Assembly: GCF_031180975.1 (NCBI RefSeq)
Contig: NZ_JAPSLI010000012.1
Coordinates: 25,279-89,278, forward strand
Length of the DNA: 64,000 bases
Direction of reading: 5' to 3'
Source of the DNA: Microbacterium sp.
GTDB taxonomy: Bacteria > Actinomycetota > Actinomycetes > Actinomycetales > Microbacteriaceae
A model generated the notes under the pieces. That model was given only the letters and a program-made list of their open reading frames with translations, was not told where the DNA came from and did not search any database. Shown one piece after another: positions 54,570 to 63,644 of this stretch; the stretch's first letter is position 1; each line of letters starts with the position of its first letter. A program made the position numbers and the translations under genes.

Positions 54570-56042
54570 TCACGCTCCCAGGAGTGCGCGTCGGGCCGCT
54601 TGCGCGGCGAGGAGGCTGGCGGCGCGGACCTCGATGAGGGCACCGGGGTGCGGCGTCGTGGCGGGGAGCCCGACGTTGACGGTGATGATGTCCGGCTGCG
54701 CCGAGCGGATGCCGTCGAGCACCGCCCGCTGCGGGGAGTCGTCGTCCACGCGATCGGCGAGCAGCACGGCCTGGCCTTGACGGGCACGCTCCGCGGCGCG
54801 CACGATGTCCGCCTCCGCGGCGGTGGCGGCGTCGAGACGCACGATCTCCCCGCCGGCGGCGAGCGCAACGGCGACGTGCGAGGCCGCGCTGTCGACCGCG
54901 AGGGTGGAGGCGCGGCGCACGTCGATGACGGTCGTGGGCTCGTCGCGGAGTGCGGGGAGGTCGCCGTGCACGGTGACCGCACGATCGGCGATCGTGGCGG
55001 CGTCGAGCGACACTGCATCCGGTGTCCGGCGGGAGCGCACCGCCGCCGACAGCCGACGCACCCGCGCGGCGGCCTCCTCGACCCGCTCCCTGGGCAGGCT
55101 GCCGTCGCGGAGCGCCTCGACGACGGCATCCCGCACCGAGCGGTAGTCGTCCTCGTCCTGGTTCGGCAGCATCGCCGCGCCCGGGTTGGTCGGGTTGCCG
55201 ATGCAGAGCAGGTCGGCGCCCGCGGTGAGGGCCTGCACCGCTCCCCCGCCCAGGCCGACGGTCTCTCGGATCGCGGCCATGTCCAGGGCGTCGGTGATGA
55301 TGACGCCGTCGAACCCGGCTGCGCGCAGGCCACCGAGCACCTTCGGGTTCAGGGTGGCCGGGGCCTCGCCCCAGCTCGGCGCGCAGATGTGGGCCGTCAT
55401 GATCGAGTGCACACCGGCGGCTATCGCCGCGTGGAAGGGCGGCAGGTGCACGGCGGCGATCTCGTCGGACGTGAGCGTGAGCCGCGGCAGGTCGTGGTGC
55501 GAGTCGAGGTGGGTGTCGCCGTGTCCGGGATAGTGCTTGGCGCAGGCGGCGAGGCCGGCGTCCTGGATGCCGCGCACCGCCGCCTGCACGTGCCGCGAGA
55601 CGAGTTCGGTGTCGGAGCCGAACGCGCGCACCCCGATAACCGGGTTGCGCGGGTCGGTGTTGACGTCGGCGACCGGCGCGATCACCAGGTCCGCGCCGAT
55701 CGCGTCGACGCGGCGGGCGATCTCGTAGCCGGTGGCGCGGGTCGCCTCGAGGTCGTCGACGGCGCCCAGCTGTGCGGCGCCGGGAAGCGTGGATCCCGTC
55801 TCGGTCTCCAGGCGGGTGACGCTGCCGCCCTCCTCGTCGATCCCGATCAGCGCCGTCGGGGAGAGCCGGTGGATCTCGGCGCTCAGCGCCGCGGTGTCGC
55901 CGTGCAGGTTCTGTCCGAAGTACACCACGCCGGCCAGACCGTGCTCCAGGGCATCCGCGAGCCACGGCGAGACGGAGGTGCCGAGGAAGCCCGGCCACAG
56001 CACGCTGTTGGCCAGTCGGATCAGCTCGTCGTCGCCGGTCAT
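54570..56042 (-). CDS. nagZ: Beta-N-acetylhexosaminidase NagZ (GH3)
   Basis: A 490-residue glycoside hydrolase family 3 protein. The catalytic Asp lies in VIITDALDM, and KHYPGHGDTHLDSHHDLP carries the family His/Asp pair. No signal peptide is obvious, so it probably acts in the cytoplasm on muropeptide sugars, removing GlcNAc. It is longer than proteobacterial NagZ because of a second domain (about 340-490) typical of actinobacteria. GAGG precedes the ATG. One-base gap to murQ. Confidence 0.9.
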   Translation of the reverse strand: MTGDDELIRLANSVLWPGFLGTSVSPWLADALEHGLAGVVYFGQNLHGDTAALSAEIHRLSPTALIGIDEEGGSVTRLETETGSTLPGAAQLGAVDDLEATRATGYEIARRVDAIGADLVIAPVADVNTDPRNPVIGVRAFGSDTELVSRHVQAAVRGIQDAGLAACAKHYPGHGDTHLDSHHDLPRLTLTSDEIAAVHLPPFHAAIAAGVHSIMTAHICAPSWGEAPATLNPKVLGGLRAAGFDGVIITDALDMAAIRETVGLGGGAVQALTAGADLLCIGNPTNPGAAMLPNQDEDDYRSVRDAVVEALRDGSLPRERVEEAAARVRRLSAAVRSRRTPDAVSLDAATIADRAVTVHGDLPALRDEPTTVIDVRRASTLAVDSAASHVAVALAAGGEIVRLDAATAAEADIVRAAERARQGQAVLLADRVDDDSPQRAVLDGIRSAQPDIITVNVGLPATTPHPGALIEVRAASLLAAQAARRALLGA

Positions 56043-56147
56043 CGGGCGGTCCTCTTCTCTGCGCGGCTCTGCGGGGATGCGCCGGAGGTCGACCCGGCGC
56101 TGACCAGTATTGCGGATGCCGGTCGCGGGCACGATCCGGCCCGTCGT

Positions 56148-56153
56148 TACACT
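56148..56153 (+). promoter_or_regulatory. -10 box for pncB
   Basis: TACACT, 6 nt before the ATG at 56160. Confidence 0.5.
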
Positions 56154-56159
56154 GAGCGG

Positions 56160-57479
56160 ATGAGCTCCGCGTTCCTCACCGACCGCTACGAACTGACCAT
56201 GCTGGCCGCCTCGCTGCGCGACGGGACGGCGCACCGCCCGAGCGTCTTCGAGCTCTTCTCGCGCCGACTGTCCGGCGGGCGCCGGTTCGGTGTGGTCGCC
56301 GGGACGGGGCGTTTGCTGTCGCTGCTGCGCGACTTCCGGTTCGGCGAGGACGAGCTGCGCTACCTGCGCGACAACGACGTGGTGGATGCCGAAGCGATCC
56401 GCTATCTCGAGGACTACCGCTTCCGCGGGACGATCCGCGGCTATCGGGAGGGTGAGCTGTACTTCCCCGGCTCCCCCATCCTCACCGTCGAGGGCACCTT
56501 CGCGGATGCCGTCGTGCTGGAGACCCTCGCCCTGAGCGTGCTGAACCACGACTCGGCGGTGGCGACCGCGGCGTCGCGGATGAGCATCGCGGCGGGCGAG
56601 CGCCCGCTGGCGGAGATGGGCTCCCGCCGCGCCGCCGAGCACTCGGCCGTCGCCGCCGCCCGCGCTGCGTACATCGCCGGGTTCGGCGCGACCAGCAACC
56701 TGGAAGCAGGGCGACTGTGGGGCATCCCCACGATGGGCACCGCGGCGCACTCCTGGACGCTGCTGCACGACTCCGAGGAGGACGCCTTCCGCGCCCAGGT
56801 CGACAGCCTGGGCACCGGCACGACGCTGCTGGTCGACACCTACGACATCCGCACCGGGGTGGAGACCGCGATCAGGGTGGCCGGCACGGGCCTGGGCGGG
56901 GTGCGGATCGATTCCGGTGACCTGCCGATCGTGGCGGCCGAGGTGCGCGCGCAGCTCGACGAACTCGGCGCCACCGGCACCAAGATCACCGTGACAAGCG
57001 ACCTCGACGAGTACGCGATCGCCGCCCTCGCCGCGTCGCCGGTCGACGCGTACGGCGTGGGCACCTCGGTCGTCACCGGCTCCGGGTATCCGACGGCCAG
57101 CATGGTCTACAAGCTGGTGGCCCGTAAGGATGCCGCCGGCGGCTGGGTCGCCGTCGCGAAGGCGTCGACCGACAAGGGTTCCAAGGGGGGCCGCAAAGCG
57201 GCGTTCCGTGCCCTCGAGGACGGCGTCGCCGTGGCGGAGCGCGTGGCCGTGTCGGATGGCTTCGAAGAGGTCGACACCCCCGCCGAGCATCCGGGGGCCA
57301 GGCCGCTGCAGGTGGTGCTCGTGCAGGACGGCGAGATCGACAGCTCCTGGGAGGGGCCGGCGGGCACGCAGGCCGCCCGCGCGCATCACCTCACGGTGCG
57401 CGAGGAGCTTCCCGTGCGCGCCCTGGCGCTCAGCAAGTCCGACCCCGCCATCCCGACCGAGTTCGTGGATGCGGTCTGA
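56160..57479 (+). CDS. pncB: Nicotinate phosphoribosyltransferase
   Basis: A 439-residue enzyme of NAD salvage (nicotinate to NaMN). Typical motifs: FLTDRYELTMLAASLRDG, FELFSRRL, LAEMGSRRAAEHS, and VRIDSGDLP with GTGxxxVTGSGYP-like phosphate region. TACACT lies 6 nt before the ATG. Convergent with a DUF3039 gene. Confidence 0.95.
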   Translation: MSSAFLTDRYELTMLAASLRDGTAHRPSVFELFSRRLSGGRRFGVVAGTGRLLSLLRDFRFGEDELRYLRDNDVVDAEAIRYLEDYRFRGTIRGYREGELYFPGSPILTVEGTFADAVVLETLALSVLNHDSAVATAASRMSIAAGERPLAEMGSRRAAEHSAVAAARAAYIAGFGATSNLEAGRLWGIPTMGTAAHSWTLLHDSEEDAFRAQVDSLGTGTTLLVDTYDIRTGVETAIRVAGTGLGGVRIDSGDLPIVAAEVRAQLDELGATGTKITVTSDLDEYAIAALAASPVDAYGVGTSVVTGSGYPTASMVYKLVARKDAAGGWVAVAKASTDKGSKGGRKAAFRALEDGVAVAERVAVSDGFEEVDTPAEHPGARPLQVVLVQDGEIDSSWEGPAGTQAARAHHLTVREELPVRALALSKSDPAIPTEFVDAV

Positions 57480-57518
57480 GGTCGGGCGGTCGGCGGTCCG
57501 GCGGTCCGAGGTCGGGGG
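57480..57518. repeat. Short GGTC-rich repeats after pncB
   Basis: The 39 bp between the convergent stops are built from repeated GGTCGG/GGTCCG units. No gene or clear hairpin. Confidence 0.5.
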
Positions 57519-57785
57519 TCAGCCGACCATGCTCTCGTAGATCTCCTTGCAGGTCGGGCAGATCGGGAACTTCTCCGGGTCGCGGCCCGGTGTCCACTTC
57601 TTGCCGCACAGTGCCCGGACCGGCTTTCCGGTGATCGCCGACTCGAGGATCTTGTCCTTCTTCACGTAGTGCGAGAAGCGCTCGTGGTCGCCGGGCTCGA
57701 GGTTCTCCTCGCGGAGCAGTTCTTCGAGCTCGCGATCAAGTGTTGCCACGCCACCCTGATCGGGGCTGTCCAGCGGAGTACTCAT
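57519..57785 (-). CDS. DUF3039 small protein with Cys motifs
   Basis: An 88-residue protein: an acidic N-terminus and a C-terminal region with ALCGKKW and FPICPTCKEIYE. Three Cys plus His-like residues suggest a zinc site. DUF3039 occurs widely in actinobacteria; function unknown. TAGAAT lies 6 nt before the ATG, so leaderless. Confidence 0.85.
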   Translation of the reverse strand: MSTPLDSPDQGGVATLDRELEELLREENLEPGDHERFSHYVKKDKILESAITGKPVRALCGKKWTPGRDPEKFPICPTCKEIYESMVG

Positions 57786-57791
57786 CCCGCG

Positions 57792-57797
57792 ATTCTA
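57792..57797 (-). promoter_or_regulatory. -10 box for the DUF3039 gene
   Basis: TAGAAT on the minus strand, 6 nt before the ATG. Confidence 0.5.
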
Positions 57798-57814
57798 GTC
57801 CTCGCAGACGCGTC

Positions 57815-59380
57815 TCAGGTCGTCTCCGCGAACTCCATCAGCCGCTCACCGCTGCGCTCGAAGATGCGTCCGCCGAGGGCCGTTCCGCCCGCGAACACGA
57901 CGGCACCGGCCGCCAGCCCGACCCAGAACGCGGCCGGCGCGTGCCGGTCGCCTTCGACGACGGTCAGGACGAACAGCCAGATCGTCGGGATGCTGAGCAC
58001 GATCGCTCCAACGAACGTGCCGGCCGCGCCGGACGATCCGTGCGCGGACGAGCGCTGCGGCTGCTGGAACGGGCTGTCACCGGGCCGTGAGACGGCGTAG
58101 GGCGCCACGACCGACGCGATGCTCGACAGCCCGAGCCCGGCGAAGAGCAGGCTCGCTGCGAGGCCGATGAGCGGCAGCAGGAGATGCCAGTCGCCGACGA
58201 CGGCGAGCGTCACCGAGACGGACACGGCGAGCACCGGTACGGCCACCAGCAGCACGGGCACGAGCCGGCCGAGCCGGTCGGGCAGGCCGCGCATGCCGCT
58301 CGCCACGTGGATCCACACCGCGGTCGAGTCGTAGGCGACGTCGTTGTGCGGCAGCCAGCCGAAGAACAGCGCCATGAGCGGCACGGGTACCAGCGCGGCG
58401 ATCTCGAGCGGCACGCCCGCCACCATCAGCGGGAACACGGTGAGCACGCCGGCGATGGGGACGACGATGACGTTCACGATGTACCGCCGGTCGCGGAGCC
58501 AGTAGACCAGGCTGCGCGCGGCGACCGCGCCGAACGCGTTGGCGGGAAGCGGCCCGAACCAGCCGAGGCCGGAGCGCTCGCGGGCCGCCACCGGGCGCTC
58601 GGTCGTCGTCAGCATCCGCCGTACCAGGTATGCCCAGAGCGCGCCCAGGCCGGCGATCATGAGGACGGCCACGATCCCGCTCCCCCACGCGGCGGTCGTG
58701 TCGCCGCGCGCCGCGTGGAACAGCAGCGCCTGGGGTGCCGCGAGCGGGCTGAAGCCGGCGAGCGTGGCCGCCGTGGCGACGGCCGGGGGGACGTTGCCGG
58801 CCCACTCCACCGAGGCGAAGTACGCCGCGACGGGGAAGGCGATCACGATCACGGGGAGGGTGACCAGCACGGTGAGCTCGCGCGAGCGACGCTCCGGCAG
58901 GAGGATGGCGCTGATCGCCATGCCGATCCGCGAGACCAGGGTGGCCGACAGCACCCCGCACAGGCAACCGGCGGCGGCGAGGGGCCAGGAGACGCCGTCG
59001 CGCACCGCGACGACGGCGACGCAGGCGGCGACGGCGATGAGCGCGAAACTGGGGACGCTCACCAGGGACGCGAGGGCGAGGATCCACGGCATCCGCCGCT
59101 CGTCCACGCCGAACGGCGCGAACCGTCGCGGGTCGAGCTGGTCGCCGGTGCCGGTCAGCATCGGCCCGATCAGGAAGGCGAGGAACGTCGCGGCAGCGCC
59201 CAGGACGATCACAGCGGACTGCGTGGGCAGCGGGCTGCCGCTGAGACCGAGGACGGCGTGGCAGACCATCGCCGTCACGACGCCGACGGCGACGAATGCC
59301 AGGCCGTTGCGCACCGGATGCTCCCCGCGGACCGCCCCCGCCAGCAGCGCGAGCCTCAGTCGGAGAACGTGTGCAACCAC
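57815..59380 (-). CDS. ABC transporter permease-like membrane protein
   Basis: A 521-residue protein with about twelve predicted hydrophobic segments and no extracellular enzyme domain. Its start is a GTG inside the end of the ATPase gene (25-nt overlap) with GAGGGG upstream, so the two are coupled as an exporter pair. It does not match the standard ABC-2 pattern closely enough for a substrate call. Confidence 0.75.
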   Translation of the reverse strand: MVAHVLRLRLALLAGAVRGEHPVRNGLAFVAVGVVTAMVCHAVLGLSGSPLPTQSAVIVLGAAATFLAFLIGPMLTGTGDQLDPRRFAPFGVDERRMPWILALASLVSVPSFALIAVAACVAVVAVRDGVSWPLAAAGCLCGVLSATLVSRIGMAISAILLPERRSRELTVLVTLPVIVIAFPVAAYFASVEWAGNVPPAVATAATLAGFSPLAAPQALLFHAARGDTTAAWGSGIVAVLMIAGLGALWAYLVRRMLTTTERPVAARERSGLGWFGPLPANAFGAVAARSLVYWLRDRRYIVNVIVVPIAGVLTVFPLMVAGVPLEIAALVPVPLMALFFGWLPHNDVAYDSTAVWIHVASGMRGLPDRLGRLVPVLLVAVPVLAVSVSVTLAVVGDWHLLLPLIGLAASLLFAGLGLSSIASVVAPYAVSRPGDSPFQQPQRSSAHGSSGAAGTFVGAIVLSIPTIWLFVLTVVEGDRHAPAAFWVGLAAGAVVFAGGTALGGRIFERSGERLMEFAETT

Positions 59381-61251
59381 TCGAGCCCCTCCACTTCCCC
59401 GGACGAGCCGGAGAGCTCCACGAACCGCGCTTCGAGCGTCTGGCCCGCGCGCACCTCGTCGATGGTGCCCTCGGCGAGCACCTCGCCGCCGACGATCACG
59501 GCGACGCGTGAGCAGACGCGCTCGACCAGGTCCATGCCGTGACTGGACAGGATGACCGTCCCGCCGTGCGCGACATAGGAGCGCAGGATGTCGAGGATCA
59601 CGCCGGACGAGACCGGGTCGACGGCTTCGAAGGGCTCGTCGAGCACGAGCACGCGGGGCGAATGGATCATGGCGCCGGCGAGCATGAGCTTCTTGGTCAT
59701 GCCCGCCGAGTAGTCCGAGACCACACGGCTGAGCGCCTCGGTCAGGTCGAACGCACGAGCGAGGTCGGCGGCGCGCTTTTCGATGACCGCACGATCGAGG
59801 CCGCGCAGCTGCCCGTAGTAGTAGAGGAGCTGCCGGCCGGTGAGCCGGTCGAAGGTGCGCAGCCGGTCGGGCAGCACGCCCATCATCTTCTTGGCCGCCA
59901 GGGGCTTGGCGCGCTGGTCGATGCCGCTGATGTGCACCGTGCCCGCGTCCGGGCGCAGCAGACCGGCGATGATCGACAGGGTCGTCGTCTTGCCGGCGCC
60001 GTTCGGGCCGACGAGCCCGTAGAACGAGCCGGCCGGCACGGTGAGATCCACGCCGTCGACGGCGCGAGTGTCGCCGAAGCGCTTGACGAGCCCGCGGATC
60101 CGCACCGCGTCGTCGCGTGTGGTGGCGGAGGGTGTGTCGAGCGGAGAGGCCGCCGATGTATCGGCGGCGGGGCTGTCGACCGCGGGGGTGTCGACCGCGG
60201 GATCGGATGCCGTCGCCGAAGCATCTGGCGCCTCGAGGCCGGGGAGCGTCGGCGCGTCGGCGGCCGGCTCCGGCGTCGTTTCGGGCGCGACGCGAGCAGC
60301 GTCGTCGACGGACTCGTCGGGTGTGGTGACCACGACGGGAAGCGCAACCGCAGCGGTGCGCGGCGGGCGTGCCTCGGCGGCCTCCGGGGCGCTGTTGGAG
60401 GCCGCGACCCGGGGCCGGCGAGGCTCCTCGGTCTCGGCGGGGGCGAGGTTCGCGGCAGTCGCGGTGCGCGGTGCAGTCGTCTTCTTCGCGGATGCTCGAG
60501 GGGCGCTCTTCTTCTTCGTCGCCGGCGTCGGAGCGTCGGATGCGTCCGGGGCGGCGCGCAGCGGCGCGTCCGTGTCGGCCGCGGAGGCGTCCGCCGCGGC
60601 GCCCTTCTTCACCGTGCGCGGCTTCGACGCCGTAGGGCGGGGCGCCGACGCCTTCTTCCTGGCCTTCGGTGCGGGGGCCGGCTGCTCCGCGGCATCCTGT
60701 GATGCCACGGCGTTCTCGGTTGCCTTCTCGGCAGCGGCCTGCTCAGCAGCGACCTTCTCCGCCGCAGCGCGCTCCGCGGCGGCCTTCTTCTCAGCAGCCG
60801 CCTTCGCCGCGGCGGTCTTCGCTGCGGCCGTCTTGGCGGCAGTCGACTTCGCAGCGGCCGATTTCGACGAGGCCTTCTCGGCCGCGGTGCGCGTCGCTGC
60901 GGCCTTGACGGCGGCCGTGCGAGCCGCACTCGTCGTGCTGGCGCGCTTGGTGGCGGCCGCCTTGGTGGCGGTGGTCGAGGCGGCGGCCTTCTTCGCCGCT
61001 GCGGCCTTGGAAGCGTCCGCGTCGACGGCGGGCTTGGCCGTGCGCTTGGCGGTGGACGTCCTGGCGGTCGCGCTCTTCGTCGTCGCGCTCTTCGCAGAGG
61101 CGCTCTTCGTGGTCGAGTCCGTCGACGCGCTCTTCGTCGCGCGCGGCTTCGCCGGGGTCTTCCTGGTCGTCGTGGAGCGCGGCGCGGCGGCCTTCTTCTC
61201 GTCCGTCGTGGCGTCCACGGGGTCGTCAGCGGAATCGAGAGAAGCAGTCAC
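59356..61251 (-). CDS. ABC transporter ATP-binding protein with Ala/Lys-rich N-terminal region
   Basis: A 631-residue protein from the GTG at 61251. Residues about 1-382 are low-complexity: Ala, Lys, Thr, Ser and Pro repeats (AAAKTAAAK-like, histone-H1-like), then acidic and Pro-rich stretches. Residues about 383-631 are a complete ABC domain: Walker A GPNGAGKTT, degenerate signature YSAGMTKKL, Walker B VLVLDEPFEAVDP and the H-loop SSHGMD, as in ABC-2 exporters. GTG at 61251 (two codons inside the longer frame) has TACCGT 7 nt upstream. Paired with the permease-like gene downstream. Confidence 0.85.
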   Translation of the reverse strand: MTASLDSADDPVDATTDEKKAAAPRSTTTRKTPAKPRATKSASTDSTTKSASAKSATTKSATARTSTAKRTAKPAVDADASKAAAAKKAAASTTATKAAATKRASTTSAARTAAVKAAATRTAAEKASSKSAAAKSTAAKTAAAKTAAAKAAAEKKAAAERAAAEKVAAEQAAAEKATENAVASQDAAEQPAPAPKARKKASAPRPTASKPRTVKKGAAADASAADTDAPLRAAPDASDAPTPATKKKSAPRASAKKTTAPRTATAANLAPAETEEPRRPRVAASNSAPEAAEARPPRTAAVALPVVVTTPDESVDDAARVAPETTPEPAADAPTLPGLEAPDASATASDPAVDTPAVDSPAADTSAASPLDTPSATTRDDAVRIRGLVKRFGDTRAVDGVDLTVPAGSFYGLVGPNGAGKTTTLSIIAGLLRPDAGTVHISGIDQRAKPLAAKKMMGVLPDRLRTFDRLTGRQLLYYYGQLRGLDRAVIEKRAADLARAFDLTEALSRVVSDYSAGMTKKLMLAGAMIHSPRVLVLDEPFEAVDPVSSGVILDILRSYVAHGGTVILSSHGMDLVERVCSRVAVIVGGEVLAEGTIDEVRAGQTLEARFVELSGSSGEVEGLEWLHTFSD

Positions 61252-61258
61252 GCCCACT

Positions 61259-61264
61259 ACGGTA
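61259..61264 (-). promoter_or_regulatory. -10 box for the ABC ATPase gene
   Basis: TACCGT on the minus strand, 7 nt before the GTG at 61251. Confidence 0.45.
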
Positions 61265-61472
61265 TCAACCCTCCCTGACAGCCCGGAGGCCGCACGACCC
61301 GCCGGATTCCGGGCAGCGGAAAGCCTGAGTATCGGGTGTGCACCTGATCACGAAACAGCAACGGAGCGCAACCCCCAACGGGATTCCCAGGTGCCATCGA
61401 TAACATGGCGACGGCACGAAGAGGTGTCTCGTCGATGAATCGACAGTGAACACAAATCTTTTAGGAGAGATC
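61265..61472. promoter_or_regulatory. Intergenic region upstream of the nucleotidyltransferase
   Basis: 208 bp between divergent genes. A TAACAT box on the plus strand near 61400 and an AGGAG ribosome site before the GTG suggest a conventional leadered promoter here. No other feature seen. Confidence 0.4.
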
Positions 61473-62165
61473 GTGACCCTTCAGACCGTCATCCTCGCCG
61501 CTGGTATGGGCTCCCGGCTGGGACGCGCCCTGCCCAAGCCGCTCACCGAACTCGCCGACGGCCGCACGATCATGCAGCAGCAGCACGACAACATCCGTGC
61601 CGTGTTCGGCGACGACGCCCGCATCACCACGGTGGTCGGCTACCGCGCCGAGACCATCATCGAGGCCTTCCCGAACGCGAAGTACGTGCACAACGAGCGT
61701 TACGACGTCACGAACACGTCCAAGAGCCTGCTGCGCGCTCTGTCGGTGACCGGCAAGGGGGGCGTGCTGTGGATGAACGGCGACGTCGTGTTCGACCCGC
61801 GCATCCTCGGCCGTGCCATCGAGTTCATCGAGCGCGACCAGTCGTTCGTGACCGTCAACACCTCCAAGGTGAGCGACGAAGAGGTCAAGTACACGGTCAC
61901 CGCCGAGGGCTACATCAAGGAGCTGTCGAAGACGGTCAAGGGCGGCCTCGGTGAGGCCGTGGGCATCAACTACATCTCGGCGGCGGACAAGAAGGCGTTC
62001 ATGCGCCAGCTGCAGCGCGTCGACGACCAGGATTACTTCGAGCGCGGTCTCGAGCTGGCGATCGCCGAGGACGGCCTGCTGCTCGAGCCGATGGACGTCT
62101 CCGACCTGTACGCGGTCGAGATCGACTTCGCAGAGGACCTCGAGCGGGCCAACCTGTTCGTCTGA
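61473..62165 (+). CDS. NTP-transferase-domain protein (LicC/phosphocholine cytidylyltransferase-like)
   Basis: A 230-residue nucleotidyltransferase. The N-terminus LQTVILAAGMGSRLGRALPKPLTEL contains the GMGSRL and catalytic Lys pattern, with a DVVFDP metal-binding Asp later. The overall layout resembles sugar-1-phosphate or phosphocholine cytidylyltransferases (LicC-like) that feed surface-polymer decoration. GTG at 61473 follows AGGAG at 5 nt. Substrate uncertain. Confidence 0.8.
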   Translation: MTLQTVILAAGMGSRLGRALPKPLTELADGRTIMQQQHDNIRAVFGDDARITTVVGYRAETIIEAFPNAKYVHNERYDVTNTSKSLLRALSVTGKGGVLWMNGDVVFDPRILGRAIEFIERDQSFVTVNTSKVSDEEVKYTVTAEGYIKELSKTVKGGLGEAVGINYISAADKKAFMRQLQRVDDQDYFERGLELAIAEDGLLLEPMDVSDLYAVEIDFAEDLERANLFV

Positions 62166-62231
62166 TCCTCGCGTCCGAGAGCCCGGTCCCTGGTGGGGCC
62201 GGGCTCTCGGTGTTTACGCGGACGGCATGCA

Positions 62232-62237
62232 TAGGAT
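62232..62237 (+). promoter_or_regulatory. -10 box for the 62244 gene
   Basis: TAGGAT, 6 nt before the ATG. Confidence 0.5.
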
Positions 62238-62243
62238 CACGTC

Positions 62244-63221
62244 ATGGGCGAGAAGGTGCACAAGATCCATTCGCTTCCCGACGACGCGCCGTGGGACTCG
62301 CGTGTCCCGCCGGTCGGCTCCGCGGAGCATCCGCTGGCCGTGCGCGGTCTGGATCGGGTGCTGTCGATCCAGCGCCCGCTGGTGGTGGCGCACATCCGCA
62401 GCATCCGTCTTCGTCACCCCTCCGCGACGCCCGCCGAGATCGTGCGGATCCTCGAGAACCGCTATCTCGCCGCCGTGACCACTGGCGGTGCCGCGGTCGG
62501 CGCGACCGCCGTGGTCCCAGGGATCGGCACGGGCGTGACGTTGGCACTGTCGGGGGTGGAGACCGCCGGGTTCATGGAGGCGACTGCGCTGTTCGCTCAG
62601 TCGATCGCCGAAGTGCACGGCATCACGATCGACAACCCCGAGCGCGCGCGGGCGCTCGTCATGACCCTGATGCTCGGCAAGGAGGGCGTCGATCTCGTCT
62701 CCCAGCTCGCCAAGCAGGCCACTGGCAAGGGCATGGCCCGGTCGGCGTACTGGGGCGAAACGATCACCAAGTCGCTCCCCCGCGCGGCGATCGGTCCGAT
62801 CGTCGACCGTCTCAAGTCAGCGTTCCTCCATCAGCTCGCCACGCGCGGCAGCGCGTCGGTGGTCGGCAAGGCGCTGCCGTTCGGTGTCGGGGCCGTGATC
62901 GGCGGAACTGGGAACCATCTGCTCGGACGCCGCGTGCTCACCACCTCGCGCCGCGCCTTCGGAGCCCCTCCCCCCGTGTTCCCGGCTGAACTGGAGCCGC
63001 CGGCCGGGTCGGAACGAATGGAGCGGCGGATGCTGGACGGCGTACGCGCGGTCGGCGAAGGCGTCGCGGGTGCCGCGGGCTCAGTCGGCCGCGGGATCGG
63101 ACAAGGCGTCGCGGGTGCCGCCGGCTCAGTCGGCCGCGGGATCGGTGCGGTCGGACGTAAGGCCGGCGGGATGCTGCGCCGCAAGCGCGACGGCGATTCG
63201 CCCTCCACAGACGAGCACTGA
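62244..63221 (+). CDS. Uncharacterised protein with hydrophobic core and C-terminal Gly/Ala repeats (possibly EcsC-like)
   Basis: A 325-residue protein. After a basic, Pro-containing start it has two hydrophobic stretches (AAVTTGGAAVGATAVVPGIGTGVTLALSG) and a helical core (VHGITIDNPERARALVMTLMLGKEG) reminiscent of EcsC-type proteins. The tail carries two units of GVAGAAGSVGRGIG, encoded by a 45-bp tandem repeat, then a basic end. Function unknown. Leaderless arrangement (TAGGAT, 6 nt). Confidence 0.7.
   Translation: MGEKVHKIHSLPDDAPWDSRVPPVGSAEHPLAVRGLDRVLSIQRPLVVAHIRSIRLRHPSATPAEIVRILENRYLAAVTTGGAAVGATAVVPGIGTGVTLALSGVETAGFMEATALFAQSIAEVHGITIDNPERARALVMTLMLGKEGVDLVSQLAKQATGKGMARSAYWGETITKSLPRAAIGPIVDRLKSAFLHQLATRGSASVVGKALPFGVGAVIGGTGNHLLGRRVLTTSRRAFGAPPPVFPAELEPPAGSERMERRMLDGVRAVGEGVAGAAGSVGRGIGQGVAGAAGSVGRGIGAVGRKAGGMLRRKRDGDSPSTDEH
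63060..63149 (+). repeat. 45-bp tandem repeat in coding sequence
   Basis: Two nearly identical 45-bp units (63060-63104, 63105-63149) encode GVAGAAGSVGRGIG-type repeats in the C-terminal tail of the preceding gene. Confidence 0.85.
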
Positions 63222-63287
63222 CGACCGGTCCTCCACAGCGTGCGGCGCGGCGGCGCCGAGGCGGCTCTCCGCGTCGGCGGACGTTCC

Positions 63288-63293
63288 TAGCGT
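63288..63293 (+). promoter_or_regulatory. -10 box for the 63300 gene
   Basis: TAGCGT, 6 nt before the ATG at 63300. Confidence 0.5.
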
Positions 63294-63299
63294 GTCGGC

Positions 63300-63605
63300 A
63301 TGCTCCTTCCCATCGGGCCAGACACCCCTCCTCCTACCGCCGCCTATCTCGTCCCGTGGTTGATCGTCCGCGACGACCGCGCACACCCGGGGGTCGTCAA
63401 CATCGGGCGTGACCCGGTCGATTTCGTGAGGGTGTTCCATCACACCCTCGAGGCCGCCGTGGTCACCGAGCTGTGGGGGCAGATGCTCCCGGGCGAGCGC
63501 GTCGACCTGTGCCTGTGCGACGCGGACGTCGACGACGTGGTCGTGACGCTGGCATGGTTTCGCCAGGCCGACGGTCTGGAGTACGTCTGGCGCTTCGTCG
63601 TGTGA
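63300..63605 (+). CDS. Small protein of unknown function
   Basis: A 101-residue soluble protein with mixed composition (LVPWLIVRDDRAHPGVVNIGRD and a C-terminal VVTLAWFRQADGLEYVWRF). No family recognised, no signal peptide or membrane segment. Good promoter box (TAGCGT, 6 nt) supports a real gene. Confidence 0.6.
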   Translation: MLLPIGPDTPPPTAAYLVPWLIVRDDRAHPGVVNIGRDPVDFVRVFHHTLEAAVVTELWGQMLPGERVDLCLCDADVDDVVVTLAWFRQADGLEYVWRFVV

Positions 63606-63644
63606 CCGGAGCCGGCCGCGCCGGTCGTCGACCGACCCGGTCTC

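Noticed and set aside
54384..57479. A 1031-codon plus-strand frame over nagZ and murQ ending in pncB
   Set aside because: Only the last 439 codons (from 56160) are real pncB, with promoter and family start.
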